Shown: positions 22,505 to 32,145, counted from the first letter of the stretch. The stretch: 64,000 nt of DNA from Desulfosporosinus fructosivorans (GCF_004766045.1 NZ_SPQQ01000005.1:1-64000); one strand, 5' to 3'. A program made the numbers and translations. Notes: generated by a model not told the origin, from the sequence alone.

Positions 22505-24547
22505 TCACACCCCCGTTTCAATCATGATATCGCCGAAATCGTCGATCTTGGCCGTCATTCCCGGTTCGATCACAGTAGAGGCGCTCACCTCTTCGATGAT
22601 GGCCGGACCGGCTACCTGCATGCCCGGCGACAGCTTCTCCCGCGCATAGATAACGGTATCAATCTTGCCGGTTCCTTCAAAAATAACCGGACGTATTTCC
22701 AGCACCGCTTCATCCAGGGTATAGGGTTTTGCTTCTAAGGTTTTAATAGGTACCTTTTCTACCCGTCCAAAGGAAGCCAGGTGCAGGTTGACAATCTCCA
22801 CGCCACTGTCATCCAGCCGGAAGGAGTAATTGAGCTCATGCTCCTTGTGGAAGGCTTCGATGAAGCTCCCGAGGTTTTCCGGGTTCATATCCTCAGCGGG
22901 CACACGCACCTTCACCGTATGGTCCTGCCCAATGTAGCGCATATCAAGATAATGGACAAAATAGATATTTTCTCTGGCCACGCCCTTTTCGGCGTTGTCC
23001 CGGTAAGCCTTTTCCTCCAGTTTCCGCCATTTGGCCTTGACTGCCTCATAATCCGGGTCAATCAGCCGGGCGTTGTAGGTCTGGATATCGTCGGAGCGCA
23101 GATCAGTCATCAGCATCCCCCAAGCCGAAAAGGCTGAAGCCGCCAAGGGGATGATGACCTTTTTGATGTTCAGTTCCCGGGCCAGGGAGGCCGCATGCAT
23201 GGGGCCTCCGCCGCCGAATGCCACTAGGGCGAATTCCCGCGGATCATAGCCTTTGCGCACCGACACCAGCTTGAGAGCGTTGAGCATGTTGGAGTTAGCC
23301 ACCCGGATAATGCCCATGGCCGCCTCCTCAGCATCCAGTCCGTAGGGAGTACCTACCTTTTCCTGGATCACGGCGCGCACCTGGTCCAAATCCACTTCCA
23401 TATCAAAGTTTTTCTTGGAAAGCCGACCCACGACCAGATTGGCGTCGGTGGTCGTCGGCTCGCTGCCGCCTTTCTGATAGGCTACCGGTCCGGGCAGAGC
23501 GCCTGCGGACTGGGGGCCTACGCGCAGTGAATTGGTATTGTCGATCCAGGCGATCGATCCTCCTCCGTTGCCGATTTCCACAATATCTACCACCGGAATC
23601 CGCAGCGGATAGCCGGGAAAGCGTCCGGTTTTTTCGATTTTATATTCCGTCGTGGTCTTGACCTCGCCGCCGTCCACCAGCGAGCATTTGGCTGTAGTGC
23701 CGCCGATATCGAAAGCGATGATCTTATCCTCTCCCAGCATTTTCCCCAGCATTGCCGCGCCGAATACCCCGGCCACCGGGCCGGATTCCACCATGTTAAT
23801 GGGCAGTTCCTTGGCCTTTTCAAAGGTGGTGGTCCCACCGTTGCTCTGCATAATATATTTGGGACAACGGATCTCCATTTTCTCCAGCATCCCGTACAGT
23901 CTGTCGATATATTTTTTGGCCGTGGGTTTGACATAGGAGTTAAGCACCGTCGTTGTGCTTCTTTCATATTCACGCCATTCCTTGGATACGGAGTAGGACG
24001 CGGTTACCTCCACCTCCGGCCACAGTTCGGCAATCAGCTCTTCGGTCCGAATCTCATGGACCGCATTCACATAGGAATGCAGGTAAACCACGGCAATGGC
24101 TTCCACCCCTTCCTTTTGGAAAACTTCCAGGCATTTTTTCACATCATCTTCTTTGAGCGGAACAAGCTCATTGCCCTGGTAATCCATGCGTTCCTCCACT
24201 TCGAGCCTTAAGTAGCGGGGAACAAAGGATTCCGGTTTTTGGAAATTAAAATTGAATAAATCCGGCCGGTTGCCGCGTCCAATTTCCAGGATATCCCTAA
24301 AACCCTTGGTGGTAATCAGCCCTGTTTTGGCACCCTTGCGCTCAGTAAGGGCATTGATGACCACCGTGGTCCCGTGGGTCAGATCCTGAATGGCCTGCGG
24401 ATCAATGGGGCATTTCTCAATGACATGGACAACGCCCTGCTCAAAATTGGGCGGCGTAGTATGGCTTTTATTGAAACGCACCGTACCATCTGCCTCTATA
24501 TAGACGATATCAGTAAACGTCCCTCCAATATCGGTTGCTACTCTCAT
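22505..24547 (-). CDS. hyuA: hydantoinase / oxoprolinase subunit A
   Basis: 680 residues. MRVATDIGGTFTDIVYIE is the phosphate-binding motif of the ASKHA-fold A subunits; 'LTHGTTVVINALTERKGAKTGLITTKGFRD' and a middle 'FDIGGTTAKCSLVDGG' give the second phosphate loop, 'AFGGGGPMHAASLARELNI' the adenosine loop, and 'DMRYIGQDHTVKVRVP' the Hydantoinase_A C-terminal domain. It uses ATP to phosphorylate and open the ring together with HyuB. The stop is 5 bases upstream of the hyuB start, so the two are translationally coupled. ATG preceded by AAAGGAGGG. Confidence 0.95.
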   Translation of the reverse strand: MRVATDIGGTFTDIVYIEADGTVRFNKSHTTPPNFEQGVVHVIEKCPIDPQAIQDLTHGTTVVINALTERKGAKTGLITTKGFRDILEIGRGNRPDLFNFNFQKPESFVPRYLRLEVEERMDYQGNELVPLKEDDVKKCLEVFQKEGVEAIAVVYLHSYVNAVHEIRTEELIAELWPEVEVTASYSVSKEWREYERSTTTVLNSYVKPTAKKYIDRLYGMLEKMEIRCPKYIMQSNGGTTTFEKAKELPINMVESGPVAGVFGAAMLGKMLGEDKIIAFDIGGTTAKCSLVDGGEVKTTTEYKIEKTGRFPGYPLRIPVVDIVEIGNGGGSIAWIDNTNSLRVGPQSAGALPGPVAYQKGGSEPTTTDANLVVGRLSKKNFDMEVDLDQVRAVIQEKVGTPYGLDAEEAAMGIIRVANSNMLNALKLVSVRKGYDPREFALVAFGGGGPMHAASLARELNIKKVIIPLAASAFSAWGMLMTDLRSDDIQTYNARLIDPDYEAVKAKWRKLEEKAYRDNAEKGVARENIYFVHYLDMRYIGQDHTVKVRVPAEDMNPENLGSFIEAFHKEHELNYSFRLDDSGVEIVNLHLASFGRVEKVPIKTLEAKPYTLDEAVLEIRPVIFEGTGKIDTVIYAREKLSPGMQVAGPAIIEEVSASTVIEPGMTAKIDDFGDIMIETGV

Positions 24548-24592
24548 CTGATTTTTTCCCTCCTTTTATTAACCTACTGCCTTTAGTTGCTT

Positions 24593-25123
24593 TCAAAATA
24601 TGGACGGAATAATCACTGAAAACATTTCCAATTCCGTATCTTCATTGTTGACAATTTTGTGAGGGCGGGTTGAGGGAAAATGGATGGTTTCTCCTTCGTC
24701 GGCCGTGTATTCTATGCCGTCCACGATGGCCGTCGCCCTTCCCTTAAGCACCAGAAAAATTTCCTCTCCCTCATGGGAAGTCTCTTCCATATCCACAAAA
24801 TGGGGCACCATTTTCAAATGAAAGCCGTCAAGCTTCCGGCCTTCGAATCTTCCGCTAAGCACGCTGAATTCCTCATAATTGCGCTGCATACCCAAAAGAA
24901 GGTGGGCACGGCTGTTGCGAACAAATTCTTCTTTGACATCAGGTTCTGAAAACAGCTCCTTCATAGGCAATTCCATGACTTCCGCGATTTTTTTCAGGGA
25001 AACCATGGTGATGGCCGATTTCCCGCGCTCCATCTGAGAAAGAAAGCTAATGGATAAATTGGTCTTTTCACTTAAATCTTTAAGAGTCATCCCTTTTTGT
25101 TTGCGAATTTCTTTGATTCTCAT
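24593..25123 (-). CDS. XRE-family regulator with cupin domain
   Basis: About 176 residues: HTH_3 at 1-58 (IKEIRKQKGMTLKDLSEKTNLSISFLSQMERGKSAITMVSLKKIAEVMELPMKELF), cupin at 95-170 (ETSHEGEEIFLVLKGRATAIVDGIEYTADEGETIHFPSTRPHKIVNNEDTELEMF). The cupin usually senses a small ligand. Start at 25123 follows GGAAAAGGAA. It is placed between the racemase and hyuA, so it presumably controls this catabolic cluster; an inverted pair of GTGTTACAA sites lies just upstream. Confidence 0.9.
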   Translation of the reverse strand: MRIKEIRKQKGMTLKDLSEKTNLSISFLSQMERGKSAITMVSLKKIAEVMELPMKELFSEPDVKEEFVRNSRAHLLLGMQRNYEEFSVLSGRFEGRKLDGFHLKMVPHFVDMEETSHEGEEIFLVLKGRATAIVDGIEYTADEGETIHFPSTRPHKIVNNEDTELEMFSVIIPSIF

Positions 25124-25141
25124 ATAAATTTCCTTTTCCAA

Positions 25142-25206
25142 GTGTTACAACGCTCCACTTCACTTTTGGTATAATTTGAATGATCAATCCCCCAGGCTTG
25201 TAACAC
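25142..25206 (-). promoter_or_regulatory. inverted 9-mers before the XRE-cupin gene
   Basis: GTGTTACAA (25142-25150) and TTGTAACAC (25198-25206) form an inverted pair 47 bases apart, flanking the AT-rich DNA upstream of the regulator. They could be looped operator halves. Confidence 0.35.
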
Positions 25207-25248
25207 CGAGGCAAATGGACATCTACTAAACCAATAGTATTAATTTGA

Positions 25249-26025
25249 TCAATCCCACAAACCCGAAACCCCGCAAGCTTTCTCAATTCCCCATTGTTTG
25301 ATTTCCTCCCGCTGCGGCGTCTCATAGAGGGCCTTTTTACTGAAATACCAGCCTGCTTTTTTCTTTAAGCCACATAAAAATTCAGCGTATTTTAAAGGGG
25401 CAATATTGGCGTCGATGATGGGAACTCCAAACTCCTCTTGCAGGGTACGGAAGAAACCCAACTGGATGGTGCAGCCCAACAATATGGCTTCGGCACCATC
25501 CTCCTCAATGGCAACACGGATTTCCTCACGCAGGCGTTGTTTCGTATAGTCCGGATCTTTCTGCAGTTCATGCACGCCGATTTCCAGACTGCGGAAGGAG
25601 GCCAGCTTGTTCGTGTAACCGTGATGGAACACATTGTCGCGCATATCGGGAATACATTTCCTGCGTACAACAATGGTGGAAAAGGTAGAACCCAGGGTTG
25701 TTGCGATATGCATGGCCGCCTCAGCCGGCGCTGTAACCACCATCTGCTCGCAGATTTCCCGCGCTTCTTTCAAAAACGGATCGTAGTAACAGCCGATGAT
25801 ACAGCCGTCATAGCCGTCTTGCTCCGCCTTTTTGATCGTGTGCAAAAGCTCTGCAGCAATCAGTGCTTCATAATAATGATATTCCAGATGCTGCGGCAGG
25901 CCCGGTTTCAGGCTGACCACATCCAACTGGGTGCCTTCTTCCTTATAGGGCTCCAGATAATCTTTGATCTCCCGATCCCAGGCGTCATGCCCCACCGGAT
26001 TGATAAGCAGCAGCTTATTGTTCAT
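25249..26025 (-). CDS. aspartate/glutamate racemase-family protein (hydantoin-racemase-like)
   Basis: 258 residues from the ATG at 26025 (MNNKLLLINPVGHDAWD). The two catalytic-type cysteines of the Asp/Glu racemase superfamily are visible in CIIGCYYDP and ILLGCTIQLGF. Family members epimerise amino acids, hydantoins or maleate via two Cys. With hyuAB the likely role is racemising a hydantoin so both enantiomers can be used. It follows dppF by a short gap and precedes the regulator. Confidence 0.75.
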   Translation of the reverse strand: MNNKLLLINPVGHDAWDREIKDYLEPYKEEGTQLDVVSLKPGLPQHLEYHYYEALIAAELLHTIKKAEQDGYDGCIIGCYYDPFLKEAREICEQMVVTAPAEAAMHIATTLGSTFSTIVVRRKCIPDMRDNVFHHGYTNKLASFRSLEIGVHELQKDPDYTKQRLREEIRVAIEEDGAEAILLGCTIQLGFFRTLQEEFGVPIIDANIAPLKYAEFLCGLKKKAGWYFSKKALYETPQREEIKQWGIEKACGVSGLWD

Positions 26026-26032
26026 TGCCCGC

Positions 26033-27034
26033 CTACCTCCCCGCATCTTGAGAGTTTTTTAAACTATAGAGGTGACAACGCAGACTGTGACTCTCATCCA
26101 GATAAGACATAACAGGATCTTCAGCCTTGCAGATATCCATGACATAAGGACAACGCAAGTGGAAGCTGCATCCTGGCGGTATATTGACCGGCGAAGGTAT
26201 TTCACCGGTGGATTTCACCTTTTGGGGCTTGAGCAGCTCTTCTTCATCCGAGATCACCGGCAGGGAAGAAATCAGCATTTGCGTGTAGGGATGTTCGGGC
26301 CGCTGAAAAAACTCCTCCGTCCGTGCCACTTCGGCAATCTTACCCAGGTACAAGATACCTACGCTGGTAGCGATATTGCGCATCAGGCTCAAATCATGGG
26401 TTATGAACAAATAGGTCAGGTTCTTTTCTTTTTGCAGCTTCAAAAGCATGCTGATGATCTTGGCCTGGATGGACACATCCAGGGCCGAGGTGGGTTCGTC
26501 CAGAATGATGAACTTCGGCTCGGTAGCCAGCGCCCGGGCAATGGCCACCATTTGCTTTTCGCCGCCTCCGATTGAATCCGGGGTCTTGAACATATAATTT
26601 TCCGGAAGTTCCACCATATTCAGCAGTTCCCGCACACGTTGCTCTCTTTCCGTCTTGGTCTTGCAGATCTTATGCACCTTGAGCGGCAGTTCCAGAATCT
26701 CTTTGATCGTCTGATGCGCGTTCAGGGAAGAGCCCGGGTCCTGGAAAATGATCTGCATGTCCTTTTTCATAGCCAAGGTTCTTTTTTGGCCCTTAAGATT
26801 CAGATCCTGCCCTTGGAACAGTATCCTGCCTCCGCTGGGTTCGTACATGCCGATCACCGAATAGGCAATGGTGCTCTTCCCCGAGCCGCTTTCCCCTACC
26901 AATCCTATCACTTCGCCCTGGCGGATATCGATGGATACATCGTCGACCGCTTTGACATAGACGGGCTTGCCGTCTTTTTTACCAATATTGAAGTATTGCT
27001 TGAGATTTTGGATGCTCAAAATCGTATCCGACAT
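26033..27034 (-). CDS. oligopeptide/dipeptide ABC transporter ATPase (DppF/OppF-like)
   Basis: 333 residues. Walker A GESGSGKSTIAYSVIG, Q-loop IIFQDPGSSLNAH, signature '[17 protein letters not shown]', Walker B FIILDEPTSALDVS, H-loop YLFITHDLSLM. The C-terminal tail PPGCSFHLRCPYVMDICKAEDP is the cysteine-bearing oligopeptide ABC tail (OPP family). The signature differs slightly from the usual LSGGQ (here IGGGEKQ). Partner of the DppD-like ATPase immediately upstream. Confidence 0.9.
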   Translation of the reverse strand: MSDTILSIQNLKQYFNIGKKDGKPVYVKAVDDVSIDIRQGEVIGLVGESGSGKSTIAYSVIGMYEPSGGRILFQGQDLNLKGQKRTLAMKKDMQIIFQDPGSSLNAHQTIKEILELPLKVHKICKTKTEREQRVRELLNMVELPENYMFKTPDSIGGGEKQMVAIARALATEPKFIILDEPTSALDVSIQAKIISMLLKLQKEKNLTYLFITHDLSLMRNIATSVGILYLGKIAEVARTEEFFQRPEHPYTQMLISSLPVISDEEELLKPQKVKSTGEIPSPVNIPPGCSFHLRCPYVMDICKAEDPVMSYLDESHSLRCHLYSLKNSQDAGR

Positions 27035-27045
27035 TTTTTTCCCTC

Positions 27046-28035
27046 CTAGATATGCCAGCAGGCAACTAAATGCCCGTCGCCCGTGTCAATGACCGGCGGC
27101 TTCTGCTCCCTGCACTCCCCGGTGGCCCGCCGGCAGCGCGGCGCAAAACGGCATCCTGGCGGTGGATAGAGATAGTCCGGAATGGAACCGTAAATACCGG
27201 ATTGTATTCCTCCTCCGGACAGCCGCGGAACAGCCGCCATCAGCCCTATGGTATAGGGATGGAGCGTCCGCCGGAACATCTCCTTTGTCTTGGCGGACTC
27301 CACCATGCTGCCCGCGTACATCACATTGATGCTGTCCGTCAGCTCTCTGGCCACTCCCAGAGAATGGGTGATCATGATCAGCGACATGTTCCTTTTTTCC
27401 ACCAATTCGTTCAATGTCCTGTGCACCTGATCCTGAATGGTTACATCAAGCGCCGTACCCGGCTCGTCGGCAATCATCAGGTCGCGCTGGGTCATGATAG
27501 CCATAGCAATGCAGATACGCTGCTTCATTCCGCCGGAAAGCTGGCTCGGATAGAAACCGAAGATGCGTTCCACATCGGGAATAAAGACATCGTTAATAGC
27601 CCGCAGCACCATCTCTTTTTGTTCTTTCTTAGTTTTATCCTTGCCCTGAGAGGAATAGCGGACAACGTCCATCATCTGCTGTCCTATGGTAAAGACTGGG
27701 TTGAGGGCCGCCGCAGGTTCCTGGTAGATCATGGATATTTCGCCTCTGCGTATTCCGTTCAATTCCCGCTCGGACATCTCCAAGACATCCCGACCTTTAT
27801 AGACGATCTGCCCCTCGGGTATGACATAGCGGTTTTCCGGAATAATGCCCAAGATACTTTTGACCGTGGTAGTCTTGCCGCAGCCGGCTTCTCCCACAAT
27901 GCCTACCTTTTCTCCCTTGCGGACAGTAAGGTTCACTCCGTCCAGCACTTTGGAGTACCCTTTGTAGACCTTGTACCAGAGCTTGAGGTTTTTTATTTCC
28001 AGAATGGTTTTGTCCGCTTCATGATCGTCATGCAT
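27046..28035 (-). CDS. oligopeptide/dipeptide ABC transporter ATPase (DppD/OppD-like)
   Basis: About 329 residues. Walker A GEAGCGKTTTVKSILG, Q-loop SMIYQEPAAALNPVF, signature LSGGMKQRICIAMAIM, Walker B LMIADEPGTALDVT, H-loop LIMITHSLGVAREL, and the oligopeptide ABC tail PPGCRFAPRCRRATGECREQKPP. ATG 28035 behind AAGGAGATGG; an earlier ATG at 28044 is within that site. It overlaps the end of the permease by 8 bases. Confidence 0.9.
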   Translation of the reverse strand: MHDDHEADKTILEIKNLKLWYKVYKGYSKVLDGVNLTVRKGEKVGIVGEAGCGKTTTVKSILGIIPENRYVIPEGQIVYKGRDVLEMSERELNGIRRGEISMIYQEPAAALNPVFTIGQQMMDVVRYSSQGKDKTKKEQKEMVLRAINDVFIPDVERIFGFYPSQLSGGMKQRICIAMAIMTQRDLMIADEPGTALDVTIQDQVHRTLNELVEKRNMSLIMITHSLGVARELTDSINVMYAGSMVESAKTKEMFRRTLHPYTIGLMAAVPRLSGGGIQSGIYGSIPDYLYPPPGCRFAPRCRRATGECREQKPPVIDTGDGHLVACWHI

Positions 28036-28984
28036 CTTTGCCATCTCCTTTTGACAGCATATCGCCGATACCATCACCCATAAAATTGAAGCCCAGGATA
28101 ATAATGATGATGGCGATGGACGGAAATACCGTCATCCACCAGGAATCCGGCAGATACCGCGCGCCGTCTGAAACCATCTGTCCCAGGGAGGGCGTGGGCG
28201 GCTGTTCGCCGAGTCCCACATAGCTCAAGGTAGCGCCGATCAGGATAACCCAGCCCACATCCAGAGCCATCTTGGTGAAAACTGCCGAGAGACAGTTGGG
28301 CAGTATCTCCTTGAAAATAATATGGGCTTTGCTGGCTCCGATCAGACCTGCTGAAATGACGAAGTTTTCATTTCGGCAGGATGTCGCCATGCCGTAGACC
28401 AGCCGGGTATACCAGGGCCACCACATTAAGGTCACTGCCATCATGGCGTTGGTCAGGTTGGGTTTGAGCACCGAGGCAACGGCCAGAGCCAGCAGCAGAG
28501 CAGGCACCGAAAGGAAAACATCCGTAATGCGCATAATGAGCGTATCTACAATGGTACCTTTGAGGTAGCCGCCCAATATCCCCAAGGATACGCCTATAGG
28601 TACCGCAATGGCCAGAACAATCACCGCCATGTATAAAGCTCCCCGGAAGGAAAAGATAATGCGGGTCAGAATATCGCGCCCCATATTATCTGTTCCCAGC
28701 AGGAACTGAGCCGAAGGAGGCTTGTTGGAATGGGCGAAATCCACATAGGCGCCGGCATGGGCCGGATAGGGTGTTATATATTTGGCAAAAATAGCGGAAA
28801 GAATGATCAGGAGGACCACCGCCAGGCCAACTCCTGACAGCTTGTTTCTGAAAAACTTGTGCCCTGCCTTTTTAAGGTTTTCCAGACGCTTTTGAAAATC
28901 GCTGGTCACCGGACGCTCTTCTTTGCGTTTCGCCTCATAAGCCAGGGCTTTCTTGATCTCCGCGTCTCTGTTCTTAATCATCAC
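28028..28984 (-). CDS. peptide ABC transporter permease (DppC-like)
   Basis: 318 residues with an N-terminal cytoplasmic helix and about six membrane segments. 'HPAHAGAYVDFAHSNKPPSAQFLLGTDNMGRDILTRIIFSFRGALYMAVI' is the characteristic DppC/OppC beginning, and the EAA loop is 'AGLIGASKAHIIFKEILPNC'. It forms the pore with DppB. Start is ATG 28984, overlapping the DppB stop by 4 bases. Confidence 0.9.
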   Translation of the reverse strand: MMIKNRDAEIKKALAYEAKRKEERPVTSDFQKRLENLKKAGHKFFRNKLSGVGLAVVLLIILSAIFAKYITPYPAHAGAYVDFAHSNKPPSAQFLLGTDNMGRDILTRIIFSFRGALYMAVIVLAIAVPIGVSLGILGGYLKGTIVDTLIMRITDVFLSVPALLLALAVASVLKPNLTNAMMAVTLMWWPWYTRLVYGMATSCRNENFVISAGLIGASKAHIIFKEILPNCLSAVFTKMALDVGWVILIGATLSYVGLGEQPPTPSLGQMVSDGARYLPDSWWMTVFPSIAIIIIILGFNFMGDGIGDMLSKGDGKDA

Positions 28985-30003
28985 TTTCCGCCCCCCAACC
29001 GTATCCTTGGATCCAGATAGGCAACGATAATGTCAACGATGATGTTAATAACGACAAATATCGTACCGAAAATTAGGATCACGCCGGAGATGGCATTTAA
29101 ATCCTTGGCCAGCATGGCGTTCATACCGTATTTGGAAATTCCGGGCCAGCCGAAAATCACTTCGATCAGGAAAGCGTTGCTCATCAGTGCGGCTATGTCC
29201 ATACCCATGCAGGACACGGCCGGTATGAGTGAAGGCTTAAAAAGGTATTTGTTCATGATCAGCCTTTTAGGAACACCGTAGCCCTCCATGGCGGCCAGGT
29301 AGTCCTTACCCATGTTTTCCGTCATGGCGTTCCTGACCAGGCGAGCTTCCTGGAACATACCACCGGCACAAAGCGCCAGGGCAGGTGTCAGGATATGCAG
29401 GAAGGCATCCCAGAAGGTGGCCAAATTACCGTTCATAAGGCTATCTAGCGTGTACATTCCCGTAATTCTGGGCGGCGCCACAATTCCATGGCTCAAACGG
29501 CCCAGTACGGGAATGATCGGCCAAACATAACCGAACAGCAAAAGCAGCAGCACTGCAAGTACGAAGCCTGGAATTGCGACTCCGGCATATGAAAATACGC
29601 GGATTGCCGCATCCAAGACGGTATCCCTGTGCTTAGCCGCCAGCCTTCCCAAAAATATGGAGCCCAATACCAGAAATACCGCCGCTAAGATGACAACTTC
29701 CAGAGTAGCCGGCAGAAACTCGATCATATCCTGGATCACAGGCCTTTTGGTCATGGTGGATATGCCGAAATCACCGGTTAAAACACCTTTGATCCAATAG
29801 ACGTACTGCATGGGCAACGGTTCGTTTAAATGATTCTCTACGCGGAAGGTTTCCAAAGCGTGCGCCGTAGCCGTAGCGCCGAGCGCCATCCGAGCAGGGT
29901 CTCCGGGCACGATGCGCGCAATACAGAAAATAACGATGGAAAGGCCAAATATGACCACAATGGATAAGAGCAGCCTATTTAAAATAAATTTCTTGAAATT
30001 CAT
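28981..30003 (-). CDS. peptide ABC transporter permease (DppB-like)
   Basis: 340 residues from the ATG at 30003 (MNFKKFILNRLLLSIVVIFGLSIVIFCIARIVPGDPARMALG): first helix followed by the typical R-x-x-P-G-D-P motif of DppB/OppB, then five more helices and the EAA loop 'AMEGYGVPKRLIMNKYLFKPSLIPAV'. The open frame extends to 30069 but that part is a noncoding repeat region. A ribosome site (AGGAAAAG) precedes the ATG. Confidence 0.85.
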   Translation of the reverse strand: MNFKKFILNRLLLSIVVIFGLSIVIFCIARIVPGDPARMALGATATAHALETFRVENHLNEPLPMQYVYWIKGVLTGDFGISTMTKRPVIQDMIEFLPATLEVVILAAVFLVLGSIFLGRLAAKHRDTVLDAAIRVFSYAGVAIPGFVLAVLLLLLFGYVWPIIPVLGRLSHGIVAPPRITGMYTLDSLMNGNLATFWDAFLHILTPALALCAGGMFQEARLVRNAMTENMGKDYLAAMEGYGVPKRLIMNKYLFKPSLIPAVSCMGMDIAALMSNAFLIEVIFGWPGISKYGMNAMLAKDLNAISGVILIFGTIFVVINIIVDIIVAYLDPRIRLGGGK

Positions 30004-30070
30004 ACTTATCCCACTTTTCCTCTGAGGTATTTCCTGGGAACGATAAAAACTTGACCGGGTAGACCCCAAA

Positions 30071-30251
30071 GGCAGCTTCTCCCACAGGAGTGAACGAATT
30101 CATGAAGAGGCGTTACAGCCCACGCAGCTTTCGCGGGGAAGCGGAGCCACCGGTTCACCTCAGGTATTACCCAGAGGTCTGGCGAAGCTCCCGCGAAAGC
30201 GCATGGTCCAGCCTCGGAATGCGAAAGTGTTCGGATGTGGGAGAAGCCGCC
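30071..30251. repeat. long nested imperfect inverted repeat
   Basis: Outer arms 30071-30086 (GGCAGCTTCTCCCACA) and 30236-30251 (TGTGGGAGAAGCCGCC) pair at 15 of 16 positions. Inside, GCTTTCGCGGG (30127-30137) pairs perfectly with CCCGCGAAAGC (30190-30200), giving a roughly 180-base structured element between dppB and the binding-protein gene. It could set the different transcript levels of the two genes or be a miniature repeat element. The 182-codon frame on the plus strand across it is not a gene. Confidence 0.7.
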
Positions 30252-30263
30252 CGACCTTCTTGG

Positions 30264-31907
30264 TTATTTGTTTACGGCAAATGTACGGAACAGGAAGTTA
30301 TAACCCATGGCCATTGCTACAGGTTTAGCTGCCACCGCTCTTTCCATGGCAGGGAATTTGATGTAATCATAGTAAGCATGCTTTTCAGCCTGCTCGGCAA
30401 CCGGTATTCCCCAACAGTTGTCATAAGCTTCCTTCTGCAGTTCCTTATAGATAGCCACCCGGGCCGTCTCGTCGGTAGTCGTCAGCGCACTCTTTATCTT
30501 CGCGTCCACTGCAGGGTCCTTCAGCCATTCCGTTTGCTGCCAGGTAGAGGCCGTATCAGAATGGAAGCGCTGATAAAGCATGGCGCCTGCTTCACTGTAG
30601 TCGCTGGATACGAAGGTGGTCGTCGCATTCGCAGTTGATTCAATCCTGGCCACATTGTCTACATGGGTCGCCCAGGGAACCTTCACGACATTGACTTTTA
30701 AACCGATCTGCTGAGCGGTAGCCTGAATGAGCAAGGCCAGTTTTTCTTCATCCGGCACGTCGGCAATCCAGTCAACCTCGACAGCTGTAGAAGCCAGAGC
30801 ATTAGCGTATTTTGACTGTTTCAATTCCTCTTTGGCCTTCTCCAGGTTGAAGTCATAGTTGTATTCCTCCGTATAGCCCAGTACGCCTTTCGGTACGACG
30901 GAATCGGCCTTTACATAGCCGGGGAACAATGATTTGGTTACCTGAGCGTAATCAATCAGGTAGGCCAGCGCCCGACGGATATGCACGTCGTCTGTGGGAG
31001 CCTTTTTGGTATTCAGCATAAGATAGAATATTGATCCGTTGGAGTAGCTGCCCAGGTTTACTCCATCGATACCGTCAAGGGCAGAATAGGCCTCGTTGGT
31101 CTGCCATTGGTCGCTGATATCCAATTGTTTGTTGGCCATCATAGTCCGAATAGTAGCAGGTTCGGTATTCATGATGATCTCAACGCTATCAGGCGCATTG
31201 GTTTCAAACGTGCCGAAATAGTCGTTGAATTTTTTCAGGACGATCCTGTCCTGTACCTTCATTGCAGAACAGATATAGGCGCCGCTTCCCGCGTCGTTCT
31301 CTGCGAGGTAGGCTTTGCCGTAATCGCCGAATTCACCGTAGGAGCCTTGCGCTTGATGAGACTTCACCAAGTCCTCATTCAATATATACAACCTGGGAAG
31401 TATGGACAGGAACGGAGCAAAGGGTTTGGACAGTGTGAATTTTACCGTATAGTCATCCCCAGCTTCCGTCTTGGCCAGATAATCCTTGAAAAGGTAGGCA
31501 AAGCCTTCACCGATTGTCATCAGTCGATTGGCGCTGAATACAACATCACTGGCCTGGAGTTCCGAGCCGTCATGAAACTTTATCCCCTTGTTTAAGGTGA
31601 AAGTCCATTCCAGGCCGTCAGGGCTTACCTTCCATTCCTTGGCCACAGAAGGTACGATTTTGTTATCCAGGTCGGGATACACAAGGGAATCATACATATT
31701 GACGACTGCCACGCAGGAAGTGTAGTCTGTGATGATTCCCGGATCGATTTTGCCTCCCGGAGACTGGGAAATACGGATAATTTTTTCTCCGCCGGAAGCC
31801 GGCTGACCGGTCGATGTCGACGGTGCGGCTGCCTTACCTCCACAGCCCGTAAGAAGAGTCAGGATCATGAAAATTGAAAGTACTGCCGAAATTGTTCTCT
31901 TTTTCAC
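30264..31907 (-). CDS. peptide-binding lipoprotein (DppA/family 5 SBP)
   Basis: 547 residues. The start GTG follows AAGGAGA. Lipoprotein signal MKKRTISAVLSIFMILTLLTGCGG (lipobox L-T-G-C, Cys near 22), then SBP_bac_5 motifs: 'WKVSPDGLEWTFTLNKGIKFHDGSELQASDVVFSANRL', 'RIVLKKFNDYFG', 'RRALAYLIDY'. Anchored on the outer face of the membrane, it delivers peptides (or possibly a hydantoin-like or N-carbamoyl compound) to the DppBC pore. Transcribed toward dppBCDF with its own strong promoter. Confidence 0.9.
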   Translation of the reverse strand: MKKRTISAVLSIFMILTLLTGCGGKAAAPSTSTGQPASGGEKIIRISQSPGGKIDPGIITDYTSCVAVVNMYDSLVYPDLDNKIVPSVAKEWKVSPDGLEWTFTLNKGIKFHDGSELQASDVVFSANRLMTIGEGFAYLFKDYLAKTEAGDDYTVKFTLSKPFAPFLSILPRLYILNEDLVKSHQAQGSYGEFGDYGKAYLAENDAGSGAYICSAMKVQDRIVLKKFNDYFGTFETNAPDSVEIIMNTEPATIRTMMANKQLDISDQWQTNEAYSALDGIDGVNLGSYSNGSIFYLMLNTKKAPTDDVHIRRALAYLIDYAQVTKSLFPGYVKADSVVPKGVLGYTEEYNYDFNLEKAKEELKQSKYANALASTAVEVDWIADVPDEEKLALLIQATAQQIGLKVNVVKVPWATHVDNVARIESTANATTTFVSSDYSEAGAMLYQRFHSDTASTWQQTEWLKDPAVDAKIKSALTTTDETARVAIYKELQKEAYDNCWGIPVAEQAEKHAYYDYIKFPAMERAVAAKPVAMAMGYNFLFRTFAVNK

Positions 31908-32075
31908 ACGAAAATCTCCTTTCTTTGTTTTCCTGGTTGGAAACTTGATAAAACACCCTAGTTTTTATAAAAAAACAAAGACATCTTATATTCCTATAAA
32001 ACGCCTTTGTTTTATTTTTGCACTCGATACCTTCGATACCCAGTATTGTGGGTCAACGCTCTTTAACTTATATTT

Positions 32076-32145
32076 ATTATATAACACATAACTTTTCCAT
32101 GTCAATGAAATTTTCGCTAAAAATTATGCTATTAGTGAAAATTTC
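32076..32145 (-). promoter_or_regulatory. promoter and dyad upstream of the binding-protein operon
   Basis: On the minus strand TTGACA (32105-32100), 18-bp spacer, TATAAT (32081-32076). Directly upstream, GAAATTTTCGCTAA (32107-32120) pairs with TTAGTGAAAATTTC (32132-32145) at 13 of 14 bases. This dyad could be the XRE-cupin or another activator/repressor site; it may equally end the M24 peptidase transcript. Confidence 0.65.

Noticed and set aside
27070..28083. 337-codon plus-strand frame
   Set aside because: Exact antisense of the DppD-like ATPase gene with no family match.
30090..30638. 182-codon frame on the plus strand
   Set aside because: Runs across the long inverted repeat and antisense to the binding-protein gene; composition follows the repeat, no ribosome site.
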